Part shown: positions 1 to 7,677 of the stretch, in pieces | Numbering within the stretch: the first letter of the stretch is position 1 | How the letters are laid out: every line of letters starts with the position of its first letter | Source of the DNA: an uncultured Clostridia bacterium | GTDB taxonomy: Bacteria; Bacillota; Clostridia; Oscillospirales; Acutalibacteraceae | Reading direction: 5' to 3' | Length of the DNA stretch: 32,936 nt | Assembly (NCBI GenBank): GCA_947595635.1 | Contig: CANQEU010000021.1 | Location: 1-32,936, forward strand | Translations under genes and position numbers: made by a program | The notes under the pieces: generated by a model | Told to the model about the DNA's origin: nothing | Seen by the model: the letters and a program-made list of their open reading frames with translations, nothing else | Databases searched by the model: none

Positions 1-77
1 TTCACGGTAACGGCGGAGTCCGGCTCCACAACGATTAAGCATAGCTTTGGCGACATAGTTAATAAGTCGCTTCAAAA
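1..77 (+). repeat. Copy 1 of a 77-bp exact in-frame repeat
   Basis: Bases 1-77 are identical to 430-506; similarity then decays over the next ~35 bp. The 429-bp offset is exactly 143 codons, one module of the encoded protein. Conservation at DNA level, when the other modules have diverged, points to recent duplication or gene conversion. The copy may continue left of the window. Confidence 0.95.
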
Positions 78-1641
78 TGTAAGTCCGACGAGCAAAAGTG
101 AGACTGTTGCCTTAGCGACCTCACAGCCGAGCGGAGTTACTGTAAACGGCAAGAGCTTCAAAAAGGGCGACACGATAGTATTTACGGTATATACCCAATT
201 TGATGATATAATAGATTCCGCGCAGGGCATACTCGATTACGACCCGAATTATCTCACGCTTGTTAAAAAGCCCGACAGCGAGGTATTCCCGAAGCTTTAT
301 GACGCTACAAGCTTTACCGCGAATTATAACGCTCAGTCCTCAACGTTCGGCTTCAAGAGATGCAACTACTCAATGGTCGGCGGCAACGCAGACTTTACGG
401 CGACGTCTTCAGTATTCTCCAAATTTACATTCACGGTAACGGCGGAGTCCGGCTCCACAACGATTAAGCATAGCTTTGGCGACATAGTTAATAAGTCGCT
501 TCAAAAGGTAAGCCCGAAGAGCAAGAGCGAAACGGTAACGCTTGCCGCAGCTCCGACGGACGGCGTATATGTAAACGGAACTAAATTCCATCAGGGCGAC
601 GTTATTGAGTATATAGGCTACCTCAAGACCTCTGATATGGTAGGAGGAGTAAGCTTCAAGACGCTCTACGACACGGCTTATCTGAAATTCAGCAGCGAGC
701 AGCTTGACAGCGAGCAGATGTATCCGAATATGTCAAGCGGCTACATAAACAACGACTTCACAAATGCAGGCGAGCTTAAGGGCTCGGTAATGGCAAATTA
801 CTCTAACACCGGATTTGATTTCAGCGGAAACGACAAGGTTCTTGTCATATTTAAATTCGATGTTACCGCTTCGTCCGGCTCAACAGAGATTACTACTCAA
901 ATAGCCGAGCTTGACAAGTTCCACGGCTCTGACGATGACCACATTATCACCGACTACACCGATAATTACGAGGTGAAATTGTTTGAGGAAAATCCGGGAC
1001 AGCACGTTACCGTAAACGGCATTCAGGCTGAAAAGGGCGACCAGATAGTTTACACCGCATACCTGAACGCAGGCGATGTTTTGACGAGCATTAACGCCAC
1101 TGTAAGCTATCCGTCAAGCATAATCAGAATGTCTGAGCTCAGCGTTTCGGCTTCTCGCGGCGTGTTTATGAGTACAGACACGGGATGCAGCACAAATCTT
1201 ACCACGCCCGGCACCGCTACGTTTAGCTGTTCTGACTCTAACGGTTACGATTTCAAGACCTCTAAGCCGTTTGTAAAGCTTGTTTTCAATGTTGTCGCAA
1301 GCAGCGGCGACGCGAATATTTCAATTAAATTCGATTCGCTTAAGAATAAATCAAACGCGTCTGTCACCGCAAAAACCGCGGCCGAGCCGACTATAAAGGT
1401 TCTTAAGGACGAGGCTAAAAACGATTACTTTATGGGAGATCTTGACGGCAATAAGTCTGTATCAGTTTCAGATACTATCATTATACAAAAGGCTATTGCC
1501 GAGGTTTCAACCCTTACCGACAAACAAACTATTGCGGCTGACCTTGACTTTAATTCAAGAATCACAGTTGCCGACGCAATACTTATCCAAAAATATATTT
1601 CTGGCGCCTGCGGCTTTGATTATCCGCCCAAATACGCTTAA
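1..1641 (+). CDS. Cohesin-like repeat protein with C-terminal type I dockerin (5' end outside window)
   Basis: The frame is open from base 1, so the N-terminus and any signal peptide lie outside; 546 codons are visible. There is the tail of one module, then three modules of about 140 residues (near residues 44-184, 187-330 and 333-465). Each starts V-x-VNG-x(5)-GD, has a strand like that before YDP in cohesins, and ends in an alternating strand such as FKFTVTAESGSTTI. A dockerin follows at residues 477-536 with two calcium loops, DLDGNKSVSVSD (480-491) and DLDFNSRITVAD (514-525), each with Asp/Asn at positions 1, 3, 5 and 12. Dockerins bind cohesins in cellulosomes and amylosomes, so the protein is expected to be extracellular and docked to a partner. 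Calling the modules cohesin-like rests on pattern and length. They could be another immunoglobulin-like surface module. A GH13 lipoprotein gene follows 90 bp downstream. The dockerin is secure; scaffold function is inference. Confidence 0.85.
   Translation, partial: FTVTAESGSTTIKHSFGDIVNKSLQNVSPTSKSETVALATSQPSGVTVNGKSFKKGDTIVFTVYTQFDDIIDSAQGILDYDPNYLTLVKKPDSEVFPKLYDATSFTANYNAQSSTFGFKRCNYSMVGGNADFTATSSVFSKFTFTVTAESGSTTIKHSFGDIVNKSLQKVSPKSKSETVTLAAAPTDGVYVNGTKFHQGDVIEYIGYLKTSDMVGGVSFKTLYDTAYLKFSSEQLDSEQMYPNMSSGYINNDFTNAGELKGSVMANYSNTGFDFSGNDKVLVIFKFDVTASSGSTEITTQIAELDKFHGSDDDHIITDYTDNYEVKLFEENPGQHVTVNGIQAEKGDQIVYTAYLNAGDVLTSINATVSYPSSIIRMSELSVSASRGVFMSTDTGCSTNLTTPGTATFSCSDSNGYDFKTSKPFVKLVFNVVASSGDANISIKFDSLKNKSNASVTAKTAAEPTIKVLKDEAKNDYFMGDLDGNKSVSVSDTIIIQKAIAEVSTLTDKQTIAADLDFNSRITVADAILIQKYISGACGFDYPPKYA
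430..506 (+). repeat. Copy 2 of a 77-bp exact in-frame repeat
   Basis: Identical to bases 1-77. It encodes the terminal strands of the second visible module plus the start of the linker to the next module. Confidence 0.95.
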
Positions 1642-1663
1642 TCCTAAAATTATTACACAATTG

Positions 1664-1697
1664 CGGAGCGCATCAACGTTGATGCGCTCCGATTTAA
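1664..1697 (+). terminator. 28-bp perfect palindrome: terminator or attenuator between dockerin gene and GH13 gene
   Basis: Bases 1664-1677 (CGGAGCGCATCAAC) are the exact reverse complement of 1678-1691, followed by ATTTAAAT, a weak T tract. It lies 22 bp after the dockerin gene stop and about 25 bp before the GH13 ribosome binding site. Little room is left for a separate promoter, so partial read-through is possible. Confidence 0.75.
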
Positions 1698-1731
1698 ATA
1701 ATTCTTAATTTTCATTCGGAGGTAATAAAAT

Positions 1732-3234
1732 ATGAAAAAAAGATTATTGTCAGCTGCTTTGGCTCTCACATTGATTCTTTCGTTTGCTTCGTGCGCGGAC
1801 AATTCATCAAAAAACAATGACAGCGGCGCGGACAGTCAGTCGTCAGCCACAGATTCCTCAAGCTCATCTGAGCAAACGTCATCTGCCGATTCGTCATCAC
1901 AAATCAGCACGGAGCTTGTAGGTGAATATGAGCTTTCGCCGCAAATCGACACAGGAACTATTCTTCATGCGTGGTGCTGGTCGTTCAATACAATAAAAGC
2001 AAATCTTAAGGATATTGCTGAAGCAGGATATACCGCCGTTCAAACCTCGCCTATTAGCGAATGCAAGGTCGGGGACAATGGCGGAATGCAGCTTCAGGAC
2101 GCTGACGGCAGCACAAATAACGGAAAATGGTATTACCATTATCAGCCGACAAACTATAAAATAGGCAATTATCAGCTTGGAACAGAAGAGGAATTTAAAG
2201 AGCTTTGCTCCGAGGCGAAAAAGTACGGCATTAAGATAATAGTTGATGCGGTTGTCAATCATATGACGAGCGATATAAACGCAATTTCGCCTGAGGTTTT
2301 TGAAGTTACAGACCAGCTCTTCCACAATAACGGCGAGGTGACAAATTACAATGACCGCAAAGAGGTTACGCAGGGCGATCTGCTCGGACTTAAGGACCTC
2401 AACACTCAGGATGAAAAGCTTCAAAAATATATTCAAAGCTATTTAAGACAATGCGTTGAGGACGGCGCGTCAGGCTTCCGCTATGACGCCGCTAAGCACA
2501 TTGAGCTTGACAGCGACCCGGAGGAATACGCAAGCAATTATTGGAATATGATTCTTGATAACGGTGCGCAGTTCCAGTACGGCGAGATCCTTCAGGGCGG
2601 CTCCGACAGAATAAACTCATATTCGGAAATTATTCATGTAACAGCAACGTCATACGGTCAGTTTATAAGGGACGCGATTGGCAGTATGAATTTGAGCACA
2701 GCATCTCTTACTGACTACGGCGTAAACGGAACCGATCCCGGCAGACTTGTAACATGGGTAGAGTCGCACGATAACTACTGCAACGACGGCACATGGTCGC
2801 AGCTTACCGAGGAGGACATTAAGCACGGTTGGGCTATAATAGCCGCAAGAAGCGGCGGCACGCCCCTGTTTTTCAGCAGACCGGCAGGCTCTGATTTGGA
2901 AAATCAGTGGGGCAATAATAAAATAGGCGAGGCAGGAAGCGATTTTTATAAGTCAGCCGAGGTAGCCGAGGTGAACAAGTTTAGAAATCATATGATAGGT
3001 CTTGACGAAACCCTGTCAAATCCCATGGATAACGAAGAGGTTATGATGATTGAAAGAGGCGACAAGGGAGCGGTCATCGTAAGCGTAAGCAGTGATAAGA
3101 TCGAGCTTAAGGACGTTAAATCAGTTTTGGCTGACGGTTTATATAAGGACAAGGTTTCCGGCGAAGAATTTACAGTAAGCGGCGGCAAAATAAGCGGCAC
3201 GCTAAAGCCTAATGCTATTGTTGTTCTGTATTAA
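1732..3234 (+). CDS. GH13 alpha-amylase-family lipoprotein
   Basis: A 500-residue secreted glycoside hydrolase acting on alpha-glucans such as starch. The N-terminus is a lipoprotein signal (MKKR, hydrophobic core, FASC with lipidated Cys21), then a Ser/Asp-rich linker to about residue 60. All four GH13 regions are present: DAVVNH (172-177), GFRYDAAKH (248-256, nucleophile Asp252), GEILQ (acid/base Glu285) and ESHDN (344-348, Asp347). A short beta domain ends the protein. There is no dockerin or recognisable starch-binding module, so it should be tethered to the membrane by lipid rather than docked. The ATG follows CGGAGGTAATAAAAT. The catalytic regions are seen. Exact specificity (alpha-amylase, neopullulanase-like or other) is not resolved, though the W-C-W start of the barrel resembles secreted alpha-amylases. 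The product would need Lgt, which is encoded at 8.5 kb. Confidence 0.93.
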   Translation: MKKRLLSAALALTLILSFASCADNSSKNNDSGADSQSSATDSSSSSEQTSSADSSSQISTELVGEYELSPQIDTGTILHAWCWSFNTIKANLKDIAEAGYTAVQTSPISECKVGDNGGMQLQDADGSTNNGKWYYHYQPTNYKIGNYQLGTEEEFKELCSEAKKYGIKIIVDAVVNHMTSDINAISPEVFEVTDQLFHNNGEVTNYNDRKEVTQGDLLGLKDLNTQDEKLQKYIQSYLRQCVEDGASGFRYDAAKHIELDSDPEEYASNYWNMILDNGAQFQYGEILQGGSDRINSYSEIIHVTATSYGQFIRDAIGSMNLSTASLTDYGVNGTDPGRLVTWVESHDNYCNDGTWSQLTEEDIKHGWAIIAARSGGTPLFFSRPAGSDLENQWGNNKIGEAGSDFYKSAEVAEVNKFRNHMIGLDETLSNPMDNEEVMMIERGDKGAVIVSVSSDKIELKDVKSVLADGLYKDKVSGEEFTVSGGKISGTLKPNAIVVLY

Positions 3235-3255
3235 GCCGACCTCTCGGTTTCTTTT
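3233..3255 (+). terminator. Terminator of the GH13 gene
   Basis: AAGCCGA (3233-3239), loop CCTC, TCGGTTT (3244-3250), then CTTTT and a T/A-rich stretch. The stem (one G-T pair) begins within the stop codon. Confidence 0.65.
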
Positions 3256-3446
3256 AATTTAATTTTTCACAATGTCGATAATTATTAAAATTTCGGAAAA
3301 GCTATTTTATATCGGAACAGGTATTTTTTTATAATTTTAATTATTAAGCCTGAAACGGTTAAATCCGCCGCGTGTGGCTTTGCCATATTGAGCTTATGCG
3401 CTTGATTGCCGCTGCGACGGACGAAAAATAGAATGGAGGAATTTTA

Positions 3447-3881
3447 ATGGTTGAACCTGATACCATAAAGCTGCTCAGGGAATGCGACGCGGGCATAAAA
3501 ATGGGCGTTTCGGCAATTGACGAGGTTATAGACTATGTTAAGGACAACAGCTTTAAGGAACGTCTTAACTACTGCAAGGATAAGCATGAAAATCTTAACG
3601 ATGAGCTTCAAAAGGAGCTTGAAAGCTATCACGACGATGGTAAAGACCCAAACCCGATGGCTAAGGGTATGTCGTGGATGAAAACAAATATGAAGCTCAA
3701 GCTTGACGAGTCCGACGGCACTATTGCTGATCTTATTACCGACGGGTGCAATATGGGCGTTAAATCGCTGCATCGCTATCTTAACGAATACAAGGCGGCA
3801 GACGAAAAATCAAAGAGCATAACAAAGGAGCTTATCAATCTTGAGGAACAGCTTGCGATTGATATACGTCAATATTTATAA
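3447..3881 (+). CDS. Ferritin-like four-helix protein, DUF2383-type
   Basis: A 144-residue, mostly helical, charged, soluble protein. ATG follows AATGGAGGAATTTTA. No signal peptide or membrane segment. Heptad-like helices cover about residues 4-30, 35-62, 72-105 and 110-143, with acidic and His residues (KHENLNDEL, ELESYHDD, SLHRYLNEY) that could bind metal. This layout resembles the DUF2383 / PA2169 ferritin-like family seen in many Clostridia, whose biochemical role is poorly known. The family assignment is from pattern only; coding status is secure. It stands alone, with a terminator on both sides. A 212-bp leader lies upstream, with a possible TATAAT at 3330-3335 but no good -35 element. 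Confidence 0.8.
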   Translation: MVEPDTIKLLRECDAGIKMGVSAIDEVIDYVKDNSFKERLNYCKDKHENLNDELQKELESYHDDGKDPNPMAKGMSWMKTNMKLKLDESDGTIADLITDGCNMGVKSLHRYLNEYKAADEKSKSITKELINLEEQLAIDIRQYL

Positions 3882-4204
3882 GAATTTTTGCGGATAATGT
3901 TTCCATATTTTAAATTCCGTGATATCGCGCCGTGCAGGGCATAAGCCTTGTACGGCGCTTTTGCGTATAAATATATACCGAAAAGGAAAAAGAGCATAAT
4001 CGGTATTCTCAATAATATTGTTGTCTATGTTTTGTCTAAAATGCGAAAATTTGTTCCCTTAATTACTCACAACAGATTATCACAGCTATAATTAAATTAA
4101 GGAAAAATACTGTAAAAAGGCATTTTTTAATCTATAGCTTTAATTGAATGCTATATCAGTTTTTTTCCGTATTTCGTAAAGATAAACTGATAAGGAGGAA
4201 CAAA
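3882..4204. other. Intergenic region before the tail-like gene
   Basis: 323 bp holding the terminator at 3927-3962, then AT-rich DNA. TATAAT at 4087-4092 is a plausible -10 element, but I see no convincing -35 at the right distance. The RBS AAGGAGG is at 4193-4199. No ORF or structured RNA recognised. Confidence 0.6.
3927..3962 (+). terminator. Strong hairpin terminator after the ferritin-like gene
   Basis: A 14-bp stem (3927-3940 with 3945-3958, two G-T pairs), loop ATAA, then TTTTG. Confidence 0.85.
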
Positions 4205-6298
4205 ATGCAAAAAAGAATAATAAATTTTTCAGTCAAAGAAGACACGGAAACAAACACGGTGCAATTAAGAAACCACGAAGCGGTCATCGGCTATGAGGGA
4301 GAAAACGGGGCTACGCTCGTAAAATTCAATTTGCCCGAATCATGGCTTGCAGAGCCTGAAAAGAAGTATCAAATCTGCATTCAAAGCGCGGACGGAAAAA
4401 AATATCTCACCGATATTCTAAATGAGCCGGAGTTTTCGCTGCCGTCTGCGGTAATGCTTAAGGGCTCGCTGTTTATCCAGCTTTTGACGACCGACAACGA
4501 AGGTAAGATAATCAAAAAGACAGAGGTGTGCAAATGTATAGTCGGCGGCAGCATTGTCGGAGATGAGGTAATGCTATCGGACGAGGGGCTCAGACTTACC
4601 GATGAGGTTGCAAAAAACCTTAATAATGCCGTTGAGCTGGCAAAGGAGATTAAAAGTGAGCTTGAAGCAGATATTAACTCAGCAAGCTCCGGGCTTTTTG
4701 AAATCACAAATCTTTCAATTGCCTTTGACGAGAATTTAACGCCTTTAAAAACACAAAGAGGCGATAAGCTGTCTGGCGGCTCGTTTACCGGTTGCTCGAA
4801 TGCAAAAACTGTATATATTCCAAGCTATGTTACAATGGCCGATACGGGAAGCTTTGAGCATTGCGATAATCTTACCGATATTTATATCAATCAGCCGCGC
4901 CACGGACAGCATATGATTTTCACGGAAGGAGCCCTTCTCGACGGCGTTTCGCTTCATTACAGAGATGATGAGGATTTTGGAGAGTTCAGGCTCTATGATT
5001 GCTTTGTAAGGACATTAATGTCACACGAGAAAAAAATCAACGAGTTAAGCTCTTCTGTTGCCGATGCGGAAAGTAAGTCAAACAAGGTGAGCTCAAAGTC
5101 AGCGATTACGAATTATGAGGATAACTATCCTTCGATAGAATATCTTAAAGAAAACTGCGCCGAAATAACTGATGTTTCGGGTCTGCACGCTAAGCTTGCA
5201 ATAGCGTTTGATTCAGAAAATAAGCCTATAGCTGTAATGGAAATTGAAAACTCAATCAGCGCAGGAGTATTTACCGAATTGCCAAGTGCGAAAACAATAT
5301 ATATTCCGTCCCGGCTTATGCAGGCACAAAGCGGCGCATTTACAAACAGCACCAATATCACGGATATGTATATCAATCAACCCCGCAACGGTTCGCATAT
5401 ATTATTTGCGGAGGGTTCGTTGCCGAGTGAAAATAATATAAAATTCCACTATAAGGATGACGATGATTTTAACGATTTTACAATAATCGACTGCCTTGTA
5501 AAATCGAGTGTCGAGCTTAATGAATATGCAAATACAAACAGTGGATTTTCTGTGTTTGACAACAAATCTCCGGAATGGAAAACCATAAACGAAATATCAG
5601 CTTGGTCTTTTAAACCTAATTCTATATACATTGCACCGGCTTCAATGCAAAATAATGTTATAACAGATTTGCCATCAGCTGCTTATTTATTAGGATGGCC
5701 TAAAATGATTATTACATTAGGAGGAGATGAAAATAGTAGACCGGTCTCCTTTACAGATACATATGCAACGGACAGATATATTCCAGAAGGTAGTACTCCG
5801 ACCGGTACATTTCCTTTTGGAGGAACAATTCAAATACTTATTACCGAGAAAAGAAGATGGTACAGAACTAAATTCGGAGACGTTAACGGATATTCTTCTT
5901 GGATTATGTGGGGAATAGACTTTCACGGTAATGCAACGGCAGCAGATTTTTCAAATAATTTACTTTCAGATATTACTCACAATTCAATTATTCGTTTAAA
6001 TAATGCGTCATTAGTAACAGATACTCCAAATAATGATAAGACTTCGGTTACTATTGAAACGAAATCTCCGAATTATACAGATACCGGAGATGAAAAAGCA
6101 ATAGTCCAGCAAGCATATTATTACAGGAGTGATCAATCAACAGATTCAATATATGTAAGAATTTCAAAAGCAAGTGACGGAAGTTATAGTCCTTGGGAAG
6201 CTTATATTCTTAGCTCTAATTTGGAATCGCATCTTAAACAATCGGAACATATCAAAGCCTTAGAAGCTCGGATTGCGGCTTTAGAAAAGAATAATTAA
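4205..6298 (+). CDS. Orphan phage baseplate/tail-fibre-like protein with BspA-like repeats
   Basis: 697 residues. I chose the ATG at 4205 because AAGGAGG lies 5 bp before it; an in-frame upstream ATG at 4148 has no RBS. Residues 1-135 look like the N-terminal domain of phage BppU-type baseplate proteins (beta-rich, starting INFSVKEDTE). Two blocks of ~105 residues, about 168-278 and 329-440, repeat one pattern: xIAFD, then an F..C.NAKTVYIPS leucine-rich-like element as in BspA proteins, then L/ITDxYINQPRxG, HYxDDxDF and a D-C-hydrophobic-V end. From residue ~446 the sequence resembles tail-fibre tips with a pyocin-knob-like segment (YYYRSDQS...YVRISKASDGSYSPWEAYI). A short coiled coil (HIKALEARIAALEK) ends it. 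There is no signal peptide. No other phage structural gene is nearby. The 3' third is clearly AT-richer than the 5' part, suggesting a swapped tip module. Confidence 0.8.
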   Translation: MQKRIINFSVKEDTETNTVQLRNHEAVIGYEGENGATLVKFNLPESWLAEPEKKYQICIQSADGKKYLTDILNEPEFSLPSAVMLKGSLFIQLLTTDNEGKIIKKTEVCKCIVGGSIVGDEVMLSDEGLRLTDEVAKNLNNAVELAKEIKSELEADINSASSGLFEITNLSIAFDENLTPLKTQRGDKLSGGSFTGCSNAKTVYIPSYVTMADTGSFEHCDNLTDIYINQPRHGQHMIFTEGALLDGVSLHYRDDEDFGEFRLYDCFVRTLMSHEKKINELSSSVADAESKSNKVSSKSAITNYEDNYPSIEYLKENCAEITDVSGLHAKLAIAFDSENKPIAVMEIENSISAGVFTELPSAKTIYIPSRLMQAQSGAFTNSTNITDMYINQPRNGSHILFAEGSLPSENNIKFHYKDDDDFNDFTIIDCLVKSSVELNEYANTNSGFSVFDNKSPEWKTINEISAWSFKPNSIYIAPASMQNNVITDLPSAAYLLGWPKMIITLGGDENSRPVSFTDTYATDRYIPEGSTPTGTFPFGGTIQILITEKRRWYRTKFGDVNGYSSWIMWGIDFHGNATAADFSNNLLSDITHNSIIRLNNASLVTDTPNNDKTSVTIETKSPNYTDTGDEKAIVQQAYYYRSDQSTDSIYVRISKASDGSYSPWEAYILSSNLESHLKQSEHIKALEARIAALEKNN

Positions 6299-6303
6299 AG
6301 TGT

Positions 6304-6341
6304 GAGCGCGGTAAGGAAAAGCCTTACCGCGCTCGTGTTTT
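6304..6341 (+). terminator. Terminator after the tail-like gene, possibly bidirectional
   Basis: A perfect 13-bp GC-rich stem (6304-6316 with 6322-6334), 5-nt loop, then GTGTTTT. It sits between convergent genes. Confidence 0.88.
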
Positions 6342-6382
6342 GCCATAAGCCTATTTTTATTAAGCCATAAATATATAAAAAA

Positions 6383-6751
6383 TCAGATTATATATTTTTG
6401 CCCCTCTGCCGGCTCATCACTAAGCTTCTTTTTGTTAAAATCTATGTGAATAAGCCTGCCTTCGTATTTTATGCCATTATTACGCACTTTTAATTCAGGT
6501 TTTTGAGACCTTTTTATAATATTTGACGCTTTTATCGCATATGCTTTTGACATATTGTAGCACAGCAAAATTACGCATACGCTGATTGATGCGCTTAATA
6601 AAAAATACAAGGGCGCTGATAAAAGTGAAATATAAGAGCCGACTATATTAAGTCCGGCAAGCACGACAAACACGTCAAAAAAGTAGGAGATTCTTATATA
6701 CTTTTTAGCCTTTTTCTCTGCTCTGTAAATTTTTCTTTCATAGTAGTTCAT
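6383..6751 (-). CDS. Small two-helix membrane protein of unknown function
   Basis: 122 residues. A basic N-terminal segment (ERKIYRAEKKAKKYIR) precedes two hydrophobic helices at about residues 22-40 and 44-66, then a basic cytoplasmic tail. Positive-inside bias puts both ends in the cytoplasm. The RBS (GCGAGGT) precedes the ATG on the minus strand, and TATAAT (6796-6801, minus) is a candidate -10. I do not recognise a family. It is transcribed alone, convergent with the tail-like gene. Confidence 0.7.
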   Translation of the reverse strand: MNYYERKIYRAEKKAKKYIRISYFFDVFVVLAGLNIVGSYISLLSAPLYFLLSASISVCVILLCYNMSKAYAIKASNIIKRSQKPELKVRNNGIKYEGRLIHIDFNKKKLSDEPAEGQKYII

Positions 6752-6885
6752 ATAATTTACCTCGCTTTCACATAATTGTTTTACCCTACATCTATATTAT
6801 ATTTTTTCGTTAGTCCCATAAAACGGTCTTAACTCATCATATTCAAAGCATTTATTAAAAAATAAAGCAATATTTAAAGAAGCAT

Positions 6886-6914
6886 TTGATATTAAGCAGT
6901 CAATAAGATATAAT
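6886..6914 (+). promoter_or_regulatory. Sigma-A-like promoter of the acetyltransferase gene
   Basis: TTGATA (6886-6891), 17-bp spacer, TATAAT (6909-6914), 32 bp before the start codon. Confidence 0.75.
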
Positions 6915-6946
6915 TTAATAAAATAATTAAAGACGGGGGACAGCAG

Positions 6947-7531
6947 ATGGACATTGATTTTGATGAATTGCTGCTAAAGCTGCGAAGCGGAGAGATTGCA
7001 AGAGGCGGCAGTATAGAGCATATGGGAATGCACATTCTTGCGCAGGAGGCATTAAAAATAATTTCTGAGCTTAACGGCTCTTATCATGAGCCGGAGGAGA
7101 TTCGGGCAATCTTTTCAAGGCTCATCGGCAAGAATGTTGACAGCGGGTTTACATTGTTTCCGCCGTTCTATACCGAGTGCGGACGGAATATCTTTCTCGG
7201 CAAAAACGTATTTATAAATTTCGGCTGCCATTTTCAGGATCAAGGCGGAATTTATATAGGAGATAATGTTCTCATCGGCTCGCAAACCGTTATTGCCACG
7301 ATTAATCACGGAATTTCTCCTAAAGAGCGCTCCGATAATTTCCCACAGCCCGTTAAAATCGGAAACGGTGTTTGGATAGGCTCTAAGGTGACGATTCTTC
7401 CGGGCGTCACAATAGGCGATAACGCCGTTATAGGAGCCGGCTCTGTTGTAACAAAAGATGTCGAAAGCAATATTGTTGCGCTCGGTGCACCTGCTAAAAA
7501 GGTAAAAAGCATTCCTGATTTCGACTTATAA
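6947..7531 (+). CDS. Hexapeptide-repeat O-acetyltransferase (maltose/galactoside acetyltransferase type)
   Basis: 194 residues, the usual length for the MaaA/LacA group, which moves acetyl from acetyl-CoA to a sugar or similar hydroxyl. The N-terminal helical part is followed by left-handed beta-helix repeats (IYIGDNVLIGSQTV, VKIGNGVWIGSKVTILPGVTIGDNAVIGAGSVVTKDV). The catalytic His is in INHGISP, and the closing AxGxPAKKVKSI is typical. It has its own promoter and the RBS is GGGGGA. Substrate cannot be read from sequence; the N-terminus differs from canonical LacA/MaaA, so the acceptor may not be a simple disaccharide. Cytosolic. Confidence 0.88.
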   Translation: MDIDFDELLLKLRSGEIARGGSIEHMGMHILAQEALKIISELNGSYHEPEEIRAIFSRLIGKNVDSGFTLFPPFYTECGRNIFLGKNVFINFGCHFQDQGGIYIGDNVLIGSQTVIATINHGISPKERSDNFPQPVKIGNGVWIGSKVTILPGVTIGDNAVIGAGSVVTKDVESNIVALGAPAKKVKSIPDFDL

Positions 7532-7616
7532 AGCTCGGTCTGATTTTTAAGAAAACGGGCGATATATTTTTAAATCTGCATAATGTGACAATTTTTGCGA
7601 TTATTCACATATTTTC

Positions 7617-7645
7617 TTGACAGAAATGTTCACTTATGCTACACT
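7617..7645 (+). promoter_or_regulatory. Sigma-A-like promoter of the Pro/Gln/Asn-rich membrane protein gene
   Basis: Consensus TTGACA (7617-7622), 17-bp spacer, TACACT (7640-7645). The RBS TAGGAGGA and ATG at 7678 follow. Confidence 0.82.
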
Positions 7646-7677
7646 AAATTTAACAACTATTTTAGGAGGATATATAA

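Noticed and set aside
4205-6298. Start of a prophage
   Set aside because: No integrase, attachment repeats or other phage genes on either side; only this one gene is phage-like.
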